The notes below the pieces were generated by a model that saw nothing but the letters and a program-made list of their open reading frames with translations, searched no databases and was not told where the DNA came from. A stretch of DNA of 64,000 nucleotides. Origin: DASSUW01 sp963792385. Lineage in GTDB: Bacteria; Actinomycetota; Thermoleophilia; Solirubrobacterales; Solirubrobacteraceae. This document shows, piece after piece, positions 27,503-35,220 of this stretch; position 1 is the stretch's first letter; every line of letters starts with the position of its first letter. Where the stretch lies: NCBI GenBank assembly GCA_963792385.1, contig CAWBVZ010000003.1:664575-728574 (forward strand), read 5' to 3'. The translations under genes were made by a program, and so were the position numbers.

Positions 27503-28906
27503 ATGGCCGAAGCCGCCACCGACATCGTCATGCTCGCGCACAACCGGCTCGACCACCTGGTCGCGACGGTCGACGCGCTTGAACAGCGCACCGAGGCGCC
27601 GTACCGCCTGACGATCGTCGACAACGCGTCCGATCCGGACGTCCGCAACTGGCTGGCGGAGAACCGCGACCGGTTTCACCAGCTCATCCTGCTGCCGGCC
27701 AACGAGTTCCTGGCGGCGCTGAACCACGGGATCGCCGCCACGACGAGCGATCCGTTCATGGTCACCGACCCCGATCTGATCGTCCCCGACCTCCAGCCCT
27801 GTTGGCTGACACGGATGCGGGCGATACTGGACGACCACCCGGACTTCGGGCTGATCGGTATCGGTCTCGACCAGTCGAACCTGCCGGCGGTGCAGGAGGC
27901 CGAGTCGATCGACCCCGCCGAGATCGTCGACGGCGAGATCGTCGAGCGTGCGGTCGGCAGCGTGTTCACGCTGATCCGCCGCGACGCATTGCGGGCGCCG
28001 TACGACACCGACTGGCGCACCTGCCAGAGCGTCGCGCGTGCGGGCTACCGATACGGCTGGGCGCTCGACGTCCGGGCCTACCATCTGGGCTGGGACGACT
28101 ACAAGCTCTATCCCGGGCACCTTGCGTCGAAGCTGGTGCACGGCGAGTACCGCGAGGTCAACCTGATCGAGCGGGCACCGACGCTCGCCGAGCTCGCCTT
28201 GGCTGGCCCGATCGTGGCCGAGACCCGCAGGCTGGGCGTGCCCGACGCCGCGGTGCTCGAGCTGACGTGGGGCGAGCCGGCGATCGCCGCCAGCCTTCCG
28301 GCCGCCGTCGCGGTGCTGCGGCCGGAGCGTGAAAAACTGTCGTTTGAGGACGGCGCCGCCGGCGCCGTCGTCCTGGTCGATCCTCCCGCCGAGCGGGCGG
28401 ACGACCTGCTGCGCGAGGCACACCGGATCGCGACGCACGCCGTGATCGTGGTGGCGCCGCTGGAGTCGCTCCGCTCACGCACCGCGAGGGAGCTGGCGCC
28501 CGCCGGCTGGACCGGTCACGAAGCGCACGGGCCTGGCGACGTACCGCTCGCGCTCGCCACCGCGGCGTCCGCGGACGCCGCGATGCAGGCGAACCTCGGG
28601 CCCCGGACGATCGACGACCGTGAGCGCTGGCTCGCGCTGTTCGCGGCCGGCGCGTTCGGCGTCGGCAGACGCAGGCTGTGGATCTGGACACCGCGCGAGG
28701 CGCCGCCGGAGTGCCGGGACGCCGTGCGCTGGAGCGCGTCGCGGGTTCAGCCGTGGCAGCGCGTCGCGGTGCCTCCGAAGCCGCCGCACCGCACCCTGGT
28801 AGTACGCCTCCGCGGCCGCGCGCGCCGCGAGTTGGCGGTGGCCGCCGAGATCGTCCGCATCCGCGCCGCGCGGCTCCGATCCGCGGTCAGCGGGCGAGCG
28901 GCCTAG
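27503..28906 (+). CDS. GT2-like glycosyltransferase with additional C-terminal domain
   Basis: Protein of 467 residues. The first 270 residues form a GT-A domain: IVMLAHNRLDHL, TIVDNASDPDVRNWL, the acidic metal motif VTDPDLIVPD and a Trp-rich region around LDVRAYHLGWDDYKLY. Residues 290-400 resemble a methyltransferase-like or nucleotide-binding fold without clear motifs (LSFEDGAAGAVVLVDPPAE). The C-terminus is very basic. ATG at 27503 was chosen because the longer frame (to 27317) overlaps the divergent GT4 gene. The stop overlaps the convergent beta-helix gene by four bases. Confidence 0.8.
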   Translation: MAEAATDIVMLAHNRLDHLVATVDALEQRTEAPYRLTIVDNASDPDVRNWLAENRDRFHQLILLPANEFLAALNHGIAATTSDPFMVTDPDLIVPDLQPCWLTRMRAILDDHPDFGLIGIGLDQSNLPAVQEAESIDPAEIVDGEIVERAVGSVFTLIRRDALRAPYDTDWRTCQSVARAGYRYGWALDVRAYHLGWDDYKLYPGHLASKLVHGEYREVNLIERAPTLAELALAGPIVAETRRLGVPDAAVLELTWGEPAIAASLPAAVAVLRPEREKLSFEDGAAGAVVLVDPPAERADDLLREAHRIATHAVIVVAPLESLRSRTARELAPAGWTGHEAHGPGDVPLALATAASADAAMQANLGPRTIDDRERWLALFAAGAFGVGRRRLWIWTPREAPPECRDAVRWSASRVQPWQRVAVPPKPPHRTLVVRLRGRARRELAVAAEIVRIRAARLRSAVSGRAA

Positions 28907-30240
28907 CGGACGTCTAGCTCGTCCGCCCCGGCGTCCGGCGCCTGTCCGGCGGCGCGCGTCCCCGAAGCGTCGAGCTTCGGACGGTCGGCCGGATCGCCCT
29001 GGTCGATCAGCACGCTGCCCTTGTTGAGCCGGTAGTTGTTGCCGGCCTCGCAGCAGCGGGTCGGCCCGACCATTCCGGCCTTGATCCGGTCGGCGGTCGA
29101 CGACACCTCCGCCTCACCCGAGCAGGTCTCGCCGCCGTACACGTTGTGCGTGTACGTGCCGCCCTCACGGCATGTGGCGCCCGCCATCAGCGCGTTGCCG
29201 ACGACGCGGAGACCACCATCCGCGATCGGGTTGGCGGGCTCGACGCCGAGCGACAGGCCGCCTTCGAACGTGTTGTAGCGGATGTCCCAGTCGGCGATCG
29301 ACGGGCTGTTGCCGTCATCCGGCTCCGCGCCTCGGAGCAGCACGGAGTAGGCCGAGCAGCACTGGTTCGCGAACGTGGTCGGAGCCTCGAACACGTTGTT
29401 CTCCAGCGTCAGATCCGAGCCCTCGGGGCTGAACTGGCTCATCGTGACGAAGACGTCGAAGACGGCGCAGCGGTAGAAGTGCGAGCGCCGGATCGTGAGA
29501 CCGACGACGCCCTGCGCGTAGATGCACTCGGTGTGATTCCCGGAGCCCCCCGGGAGCAGGCTGTCGTGGATCGTCGACGCGTCGATCGTCCAGTTGGACA
29601 CGCCGAACGCGCCGTCGCCGTTCGCGCCGTCGTTGAGGATCAGCGAGCCGTCGCGGTTGCAGCAGACGTCCACGCGGCGCCATGTGATGCCGTCCACGGA
29701 GCGCAGGAACGCCGCTCCGCCGGTCGCCCCGCCGTGGTCGACGCGGATGTCCTCGACGGTCACCTGCTGTACAGGCGCCGTCGTCCCACCGTCGTGCGCG
29801 AGCGCGGTCGCGGTCACCTCGGCACCCCTCCCGCTGATGGTCATCTGACTGCCGTTGAGCGTCAGGGCGCCGAAGCCGACGGCGGCGCCCGGCTCTGCAT
29901 GGATCGTGACCGGCGGTGCCTTCGCCGACGGCTTGGCCGCCACCGTCTGATCGCCGTAGCGCCCGGCACGAACCCGTACCACGTCGCCGGCGCCCGCCGC
30001 TCGGTAGGCAGCGTCGAGTCCGGCGCAGGCGTCGTCGTCGACGTACGCGGCCGGGGCCGCCTGGCGCGTACACGACCCGCCGTCGGGATCGATCCAGAGA
30101 TTCGCTACCAGGGAGCTGGAGCCGCCGATCTGCGTCGCGACGACCGCGGCTGCAACCGCAGCCAGGCCAACCGCCAGGGCGCCGGTGATGAGCCGCGAGC
30201 GCCGACGGCGGTGCGTTCCACGGTTTGCTCGCGCCTCCAT
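28903..30240 (-). CDS. Membrane-anchored or secreted beta-helix protein, cysteine-rich (paralogue 5, divergent)
   Basis: Protein of 445 residues. A basic N-terminus followed by the hydrophobic segment LITGALAVGLAAVAAAVV suggests a signal anchor. The rest is a right-handed beta-helix with VVRVRAGRYGDQTV, WTIDASTIHDSLLPG, LTIRRSHFYRCAVFDVFVT and NNVFEAP, clearly the same fold as the other four family members but distant. It carries several Cys, including three CC pairs (VCCNRDG, NQCCSAY, TRCCEAG), absent from the others, so disulfides are likely outside the cell. It has no Thr-Pro linker or FN3 domain. Function unknown. Confidence 0.75.
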   Translation of the reverse strand: MEARANRGTHRRRRSRLITGALAVGLAAVAAAVVATQIGGSSSLVANLWIDPDGGSCTRQAAPAAYVDDDACAGLDAAYRAAGAGDVVRVRAGRYGDQTVAAKPSAKAPPVTIHAEPGAAVGFGALTLNGSQMTISGRGAEVTATALAHDGGTTAPVQQVTVEDIRVDHGGATGGAAFLRSVDGITWRRVDVCCNRDGSLILNDGANGDGAFGVSNWTIDASTIHDSLLPGGSGNHTECIYAQGVVGLTIRRSHFYRCAVFDVFVTMSQFSPEGSDLTLENNVFEAPTTFANQCCSAYSVLLRGAEPDDGNSPSIADWDIRYNTFEGGLSLGVEPANPIADGGLRVVGNALMAGATCREGGTYTHNVYGGETCSGEAEVSSTADRIKAGMVGPTRCCEAGNNYRLNKGSVLIDQGDPADRPKLDASGTRAAGQAPDAGADELDVR

Positions 30241-30401
30241 GCGTCCCTCACACTCTGCCGGTCCGCGCGCGCGCCGTCCAGCCTCACCGTGGACGCCTGA
30301 TCTACCCCCCTGGCCGATGGTTCAGGTCCGGAACTGCCCGTTTGGCAAGACCTGGCCGTTCGGCGGCCCCGGAGCTCGGAAGTGTGCCTAGAGTCGTTCG
30401 C

Positions 30402-31256
30402 ATGAACCTCGCCCGCCACCTCGCAGTCGCCTGGCGGTTTCGCCGGATCGTCATCGCGGCGTGCCTATTCGGCATCGTCCTCGCCATTCTCGCCGCGTAC
30501 AAGGTGAGCCCTTCGGGCCTCGAGCGGCGCGGTGTCGAGAGCTGGAGCAGCGAATCGCAGATCCTCGTGACGCAGCCTGGCTGCCCTGAGTGTCGCGTCA
30601 CGCTGCCGGATACCGGCACCGGGACCGCGGGCGGCGACACACAGGCCCGGGCGAACCAGCAGACGTTCGCCGACCCGGGCCGTCTCGCGAGTCTCGCGAT
30701 GCTGTACTCGGTGCTGTCCAACAGCGACCGTGTGCTGAAGGACCTTCCGGAGAAGCCCGATCGCAATCAGATCGAAGCGCTCCCGCTCGACGCCACCGGC
30801 AACGGCACGACGTTCCTGCCGATCATTCAGCTGACCACACTGGCCGGCACGGCGAGCGGCGCAAAGCAGCTGAACGTCCACGCGTACGAGGCGTTCCGGG
30901 ACACACTGACGCGCGACCAGCGCTCGAACGGCATCCCCGACGAGCAACGCATCCAGCTCGACGTGCTCAAGAGGCCGGCCGACCCGGTCCTGATGTCGGG
31001 CCCGTCGATGGTGCCTTCAGTACTCGCGCTGATGCTTTGCGTCATCGCAGGGATCGCGGCCGCCCACATCCTCGAGAGCCTTCGCCCCCGGCGCCAGGCC
31101 GAATCGTTCGACCCGGCCTATTTCCCGGAGGTGGACGAGGCGGATCTCCGTGACTTCGCCGCTCCGGTGGGGGCCACCTCCTGGAACGGCGGCGGCTCCA
31201 CTGGCCATCCGGCCGATGACCCGGACGACCGGGCGGGCTCCCCGCCGTATCGGTGA
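30402..31256 (+). CDS. Wzz-like polysaccharide co-polymerase (chain-length protein)
   Basis: Protein of 284 residues with the two-membrane-segment layout of chain-length determinants. TM1 lies near residues 16-33 (IVIAACLFGIVLAILAAY), an extracytoplasmic domain of about 170 residues follows, and TM2 is near 205-225 (VPSVLALMLCVIAGIAAAHIL). The short cytoplasmic tail is rich in Asp, Gly and Pro. There is no Walker motif or Tyr cluster, so no BY-kinase domain is attached. The stop overlaps the next gene (GTGA), a Wzy-like protein, which is the expected partner. Recognition rests on topology and context more than motifs. Confidence 0.65.
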   Translation: MNLARHLAVAWRFRRIVIAACLFGIVLAILAAYKVSPSGLERRGVESWSSESQILVTQPGCPECRVTLPDTGTGTAGGDTQARANQQTFADPGRLASLAMLYSVLSNSDRVLKDLPEKPDRNQIEALPLDATGNGTTFLPIIQLTTLAGTASGAKQLNVHAYEAFRDTLTRDQRSNGIPDEQRIQLDVLKRPADPVLMSGPSMVPSVLALMLCVIAGIAAAHILESLRPRRQAESFDPAYFPEVDEADLRDFAAPVGATSWNGGGSTGHPADDPDDRAGSPPYR

Positions 31257-32758
31257 GCGCACCGGCAGCCAGCTTGCCGGCAGTCTCCAGCGGCGACGAC
31301 GAACGCCGGCGCCATGAACGCCTCTTCCTGTGGGGCCTCGCCGGCATCGGGATTGTGCTGCTGGCGGCCGCGGCAGGGAGGATTCAGGCCAATCCGCTTC
31401 TGGCGCTAGTCACGAGCAGCCTCGTCGTGGTGGCGTGGCAGCGGTACCTGCTGGCCTGGCAGGTCCTGCTCGGCTACGTCCTCGCCGTCATCCTCTTCGT
31501 CCCGATCCGCCGGTTCGTGATCAACAGCGGGATGCCGATCTCGCTCGAGCCATACCGGATTCTCGTCGCCTGTGTGCTTCTCGTCTGGTTTGCTGCGCTG
31601 CTGGTCGATCCAAGGGTGCGCTGGCGCCGTACGGGCGTCGAGGCGCCGCTCATCCTCTATCTCGTCGCTGTCGCCGGGTCGCTCGTTCTGAACCTTCCGC
31701 GCGTGGTCGGCGAGGATCTGACGCCGACCGTGGTCAAGAAGGTGTGGCTCTTCGCGAGCTTCTTCCTCATCATCTTCTTCGTCGGGAGTGCGCTCCGTAG
31801 CCGCCGGGACGTCGACCGGACGCTGATCCTCATCGTCGGCGGCGGCGCTGTGGTCGCCTTCTTGTCGATCGTCGAGTGGCGAACGCACTTCAATGCTTTC
31901 AACCACCTCGATCGCGTCGTACCGATCTTCCGGCTCGACCCGACGGCGGTCGACACGCTGAGTCGAGGGAATGCCGTCCGCACGACGGCCTCCGCCGAGC
32001 ACCCGATCGCTCTGGGCGCAATGCTCGTCATGCTGCTGCCGTTGGCGATCTACCTGTTCCGCAAGCGGGGGGAGCGCATCTGGCTCGTCGCCGCCGCGAC
32101 GCTCACGATGGGCGCACTGGCGACGGGATCTCGCACGGCGGCCGTGATGCTCGTCGTCGAGTTGCTGATCTTCCTCTGGCTCAAGCGCGCGGAGACGATC
32201 CGTCTGCTCCCGCTGCTGCTGCCGCTCGCCATCGTCGTGCAGGTCGCGATGCCCGGGACGCTCGGTACGTTCCGCGCCATCCTGTTCCCCGAGAATGGCC
32301 TGGTCGCCGAGCAGTCGATGGCTGAGGGCACCGGGTCCGGGCGCGTCGCCGACCTCGGCCCGAGTCTGCAGGAGTGGGCTCGAACGCCCGTGTTCGGCCA
32401 GGGCTTCGGCACGCGACTGGTGAGCCAGAAGGACACGGTCCAGAACGCGCGGATCCTCGACGACGAATGGCTCGGCCAACTTCTCGAGGTCGGAGCCGTC
32501 GGCTTCATCGCACTCATGTGGCTCTACATCCGCACGGTCAGGCGCCTCGGCCGGCTCGCGAAACGCGACGACACCGCGGAGGGCTGGCTGTTCGCGGCGC
32601 TCGCGGCGGCGCTCGCGGCATTCTCGCTCGGCATGCTTACGTACGACGCCTTCTCGTTCACGCAGGTCACGTTCCTCGCGTTCGTCCTGATCGGCATCTC
32701 CGGCGTCGCGACCAGGTTGACGGCGCAGGCTTCCGCGCCAGGTCTGCGCGCCGCGTAG
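31253..32758 (+). CDS. O-antigen ligase/polymerase-like membrane protein (Wzy/WaaL family)
   Basis: Polytopic protein of 501 residues with about 10-12 membrane segments. A large external loop near residues 330-395 contains SGRVADLGPSLQEWARTPVFGQGFGT, where the Wzy_C (PF04932) Arg/Gly-rich signature lies, followed by DDEWLGQLLEVGAVGF, typical of the family. It would polymerise or ligate lipid-linked repeats outside the membrane. GTG at 31253 overlaps the Wzz-like stop by four bases, so the two are coupled. Confidence 0.83.
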   Translation: MSAPAASLPAVSSGDDERRRHERLFLWGLAGIGIVLLAAAAGRIQANPLLALVTSSLVVVAWQRYLLAWQVLLGYVLAVILFVPIRRFVINSGMPISLEPYRILVACVLLVWFAALLVDPRVRWRRTGVEAPLILYLVAVAGSLVLNLPRVVGEDLTPTVVKKVWLFASFFLIIFFVGSALRSRRDVDRTLILIVGGGAVVAFLSIVEWRTHFNAFNHLDRVVPIFRLDPTAVDTLSRGNAVRTTASAEHPIALGAMLVMLLPLAIYLFRKRGERIWLVAAATLTMGALATGSRTAAVMLVVELLIFLWLKRAETIRLLPLLLPLAIVVQVAMPGTLGTFRAILFPENGLVAEQSMAEGTGSGRVADLGPSLQEWARTPVFGQGFGTRLVSQKDTVQNARILDDEWLGQLLEVGAVGFIALMWLYIRTVRRLGRLAKRDDTAEGWLFAALAAALAAFSLGMLTYDAFSFTQVTFLAFVLIGISGVATRLTAQASAPGLRAA

Positions 32759-32814
32759 TTTCGCTTCGCCTACCGCGGGCACCAAGCAATTGGGAGCGTC
32801 AAGCTAACTGCGGT

Positions 32815-32848
32815 GGCGGAGGACAAGCCTGGAAAGGCTCGTCCCGCC
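32815..32848 (+). terminator. Strong hairpin after the Wzy-like gene
   Basis: An inverted repeat GGCGGaGGACaAGCC / GGCTcGTCCCGCC with loop TGGAAA lies 57 bases after the stop at 32758. No U-rich tail follows, so it may be a non-canonical terminator or an RNA-stabilising stem. Confidence 0.45.
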
Positions 32849-33180
32849 GCGAGTTCTGCTGACGCGTGACTGGTGTCGGCTTTCGAGCATGGCACGGCGG
32901 GGTCTGATTCGAACGGGCTCAAGGCTGGTTGGTGAGGGTCGATGACCCGGTGGAACATGGTGCCTGTAAGTCGCCGTTCGGACCGTTAGAGGCAGGGCCT
33001 CGAAGGCGGATCGGACAGGCGTTCTCACGCTCCCACGGACGGGAGCGTCAACCTGGTGCGTTCAAACCCAGGAGCCGATCGGGGGACACCCTTTCGAGTT
33101 GGGACGCCACATCACCGGCCAGCAATGGCCGAATCAAGCCCAGGCGGGCTGGGGCTGTCTCATAACGAAGGGAAGCATGC
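32849..33180 (+). promoter_or_regulatory. Long structured leader of beta-helix gene 3
   Basis: A 332-base stretch without a gene. It can fold into several stems: ACGCTCC/GGGAGCGT, CCTGG/CCAGG, an outer pairing of GGATCGG with CCGATC, GGCCAGCAATGGCC (33117-33130) and AGCCC/GGGCT (33137-33150). These are followed by GGCTGTCT (33153-33160), CATAACGA and AAGGG before the ATG at 33181. The last parts match the leader of the gene starting at 19407. No known riboswitch family fits. Confidence 0.5.
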
Positions 33181-34995
33181 ATGTCTAGTGCAAGGATTCG
33201 CCGTGCCTTCGGCCGGCGGGCAATGGTTGCTGGGCTCATCACGGCTGGCGTCATCGCTGCAACTCCCGCCGCCGCCTCCGCGGCCACCAGATACGTGAGC
33301 CCCATGGGCTCCGACACGGCGGCGTGCACGTCGATCGCGCCCTGCAAGTCGTTCGACCGCGGTTATCGCGTGGCAGCTCCGGGCGACGCAGTTGAAGTGG
33401 CTGGCGGCAGCTACGGCAGCCAGTCGATTCCGACCGTCGCCGGGCGAGCGCTTCCGGCGGTCGAGATCCGGCCGGCGATCGGTGCCACGGTGTCGATCAG
33501 CGGCCTCAGCGTGAATGGCAACTACGTCACCTTGCGCGACATGACGGTGCCGTTCGTGAACATCGACGCCGGTCAGACCCAGGTCGTCGGTGCCACGCTC
33601 GCGAACATCAAGAGCGGCGGCATGTGGATCAGCAATACTCGCGACCTGGTGATCAAGGGTGGAGCGATCGGCCCTCGCAACAACGACGCGACGGTCAAGA
33701 TCGGCTCGCTGCCGATGTCGTACAACATGACGTTCGACGGCGTGGACTTCCATGACTCGACGGCGACCGACTCGGCCGTTCATACCGAGTGCGTGTGGGC
33801 TGGCGACGTCCAGGGCCTGACGGTTAAGAACTCGCTGTTCCGCAATTGTGCCTACTTCGGCCTGTTCCTTACCCACTACCTCGGCTCCAACCCCACCAAC
33901 GTGGTGATCGAGAACAACGTGTTCGAGCACACGAAGCAGTGGAACGGCCAGGACGCGCCGTACTCGATGATGGTCGCCGGTCACATCACCAAGATGGACG
34001 GCTTCACTTTCCGCAACAACACGTTCGAGACCGAAGTCGGAATCGAGCCGACGAACCTCGTCAACACCAAGATGGTCGGCAACATCGGCGTCGCCGCAAG
34101 CTGCAAGGGCGGCGTGACGTACTCCTACAACGTGTGGTCTTCGCGCTCGTGCGGCTCGACCGACCGCGTCGCGTCGAACGTCGGTTCGTTCTACACGAGC
34201 CCGGCGGCGCATGACTTCCGCCTGAAGGCCGGCTCGCCGGCGATCGATCGGGCGAACCCGGCCGACTTCCCGGCGACCGACCGCGTTGGTGCCACACGCA
34301 GTGGAGTCGCCGACGCAGGTGCATATGAGTTCGCCGGCGGGACCCCGAACCCCACGCCGACTCCCACTCCGACGCCGACCCCCAACCCGACGCCGACGCC
34401 GACGCCTCCGCCGAGCTCCGACACGCAGGCCCCGTCGGTCCCGCAGGGCATGGCGTGGACGACCACGACCCAGACCGCCCTCGGGCTGCGCTGGAACGCA
34501 TCGACCGACAACGTCGGTGTCACGGGCTACCGGATCTACCGCAACGGCACGCAGGTCGGGACCACCACCACGGCCACCACGTACACCGTGACCGGCCTCG
34601 CGTGTGGCACGACCTACTCGATCGGCCTCACGGCCGTCGACGCGGCGGGCAACCAGTCCGACCGCGCACAGGCGACCGGCAGCACCACCACGTCGGCCTG
34701 CTCTGCGCCGGTCGACACGACCGCGCCGACCGCCCCGGGCAACCTGGCGATCAGCGCCGGCGCCGCCGCCGGATCGATCCAGCTCGCCTGGAGCGCTTCG
34801 ACCGACAACAGCGGATCGGTCAGCTACGAGGTGTTCAAGGACGGCATCAAGGTCGGGAACGCCACCGGAACGAACTACACGTTCAATGGCATCACCGACT
34901 GCTCCACCGCACCGGAGCTCTCGGTGCGCGCAGTTGACGCCGCAGGGAACGGCTCCGCACGCATCGCGCGGACCATCCGCTGCACCTGGTCATAG
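33181..34995 (+). CDS. Secreted beta-helix protein with Thr-Pro linker and two FN3 domains (paralogue 3)
   Basis: Protein of 604 residues. Signal peptide about 1-34 ends ASA. The beta-helix region (about 35-385) shows the same landmarks as paralogues 2 and 4: NNDATVKIGS, FDGVDFHDSTATDS, VWAGDVQGLTVKNSLF, NNVFEHTKQWNGQ and FRNNTFETEVGIE. A Thr/Asn-Pro linker (about 389-412) leads to two FN3 domains (DTQAPSVPQGMAW and DTTAPTAPGNLAI). ATG at 33181 is preceded by AAGGGAAG. FN3 domains after a flexible linker are common in secreted carbohydrate-active enzymes, but no catalytic residues are evident. Confidence 0.82.
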   Translation: MSSARIRRAFGRRAMVAGLITAGVIAATPAAASAATRYVSPMGSDTAACTSIAPCKSFDRGYRVAAPGDAVEVAGGSYGSQSIPTVAGRALPAVEIRPAIGATVSISGLSVNGNYVTLRDMTVPFVNIDAGQTQVVGATLANIKSGGMWISNTRDLVIKGGAIGPRNNDATVKIGSLPMSYNMTFDGVDFHDSTATDSAVHTECVWAGDVQGLTVKNSLFRNCAYFGLFLTHYLGSNPTNVVIENNVFEHTKQWNGQDAPYSMMVAGHITKMDGFTFRNNTFETEVGIEPTNLVNTKMVGNIGVAASCKGGVTYSYNVWSSRSCGSTDRVASNVGSFYTSPAAHDFRLKAGSPAIDRANPADFPATDRVGATRSGVADAGAYEFAGGTPNPTPTPTPTPTPNPTPTPTPPPSSDTQAPSVPQGMAWTTTTQTALGLRWNASTDNVGVTGYRIYRNGTQVGTTTTATTYTVTGLACGTTYSIGLTAVDAAGNQSDRAQATGSTTTSACSAPVDTTAPTAPGNLAISAGAAAGSIQLAWSASTDNSGSVSYEVFKDGIKVGNATGTNYTFNGITDCSTAPELSVRAVDAAGNGSARIARTIRCTWS

Positions 34996-35025
34996 CCGCG
35001 AAGGCTGGACCGGAATGAGGCCCAT

Positions 35026-35057
35026 CCGCCGGGCGCGCGACATCGCGTGCCCGGCGG
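35026..35057 (+). terminator. Perfect GC-rich hairpin after beta-helix gene 3
   Basis: CCGCCGGGC and GCCCGGCGG enclose an inner CGCG-ACAT-CGCG, beginning 31 bases after the stop at 34995. The stem is very stable but no T run follows. It probably separates this gene from the next paralogue. Confidence 0.5.
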
Positions 35058-35178
35058 TCGGTACCCTCGTTGCGACGTAGGGGCCACGCACCGTCCCACG
35101 ATGGGTACGGTCAGGCCGGCAGTTGCACCTCCAGGAAGGGGGTATGCCGGCGGCGGGTTGTGAGCCCAGGGGTGATTG

Positions 35179-35210
35179 CCGCGCGCAGGGCGCGGTACGT
35201 CGTAACCAAG
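35179..35210 (+). promoter_or_regulatory. Hairpin and conserved word before beta-helix gene 4
   Basis: The stem CCGCGC/GGCGCGG (35179-35195) is followed by ACGTCGTAACC and AAGGG just before the ATG at 35221. The order hairpin, GTC, TAAC, AAGGG matches the end of the leaders of the 19407 and 33181 genes, although the rest of this leader is different. Confidence 0.4.
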
Positions 35211-35220
35211 GGAGGGCTGG

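Noticed and set aside
32790..32830. GCGTCAAGCTAACTGCGG resembling the 3' end of a ydaO riboswitch
   Set aside because: The required GGGGGAACC and GGGGTGAATC blocks are missing upstream, so the match is a chance word.
33000..33180. c-di-GMP (GEMM) riboswitch in the beta-helix gene 3 leader
   Set aside because: The conserved GCAAACC and GACGCAAAGC words are not present in the correct order.
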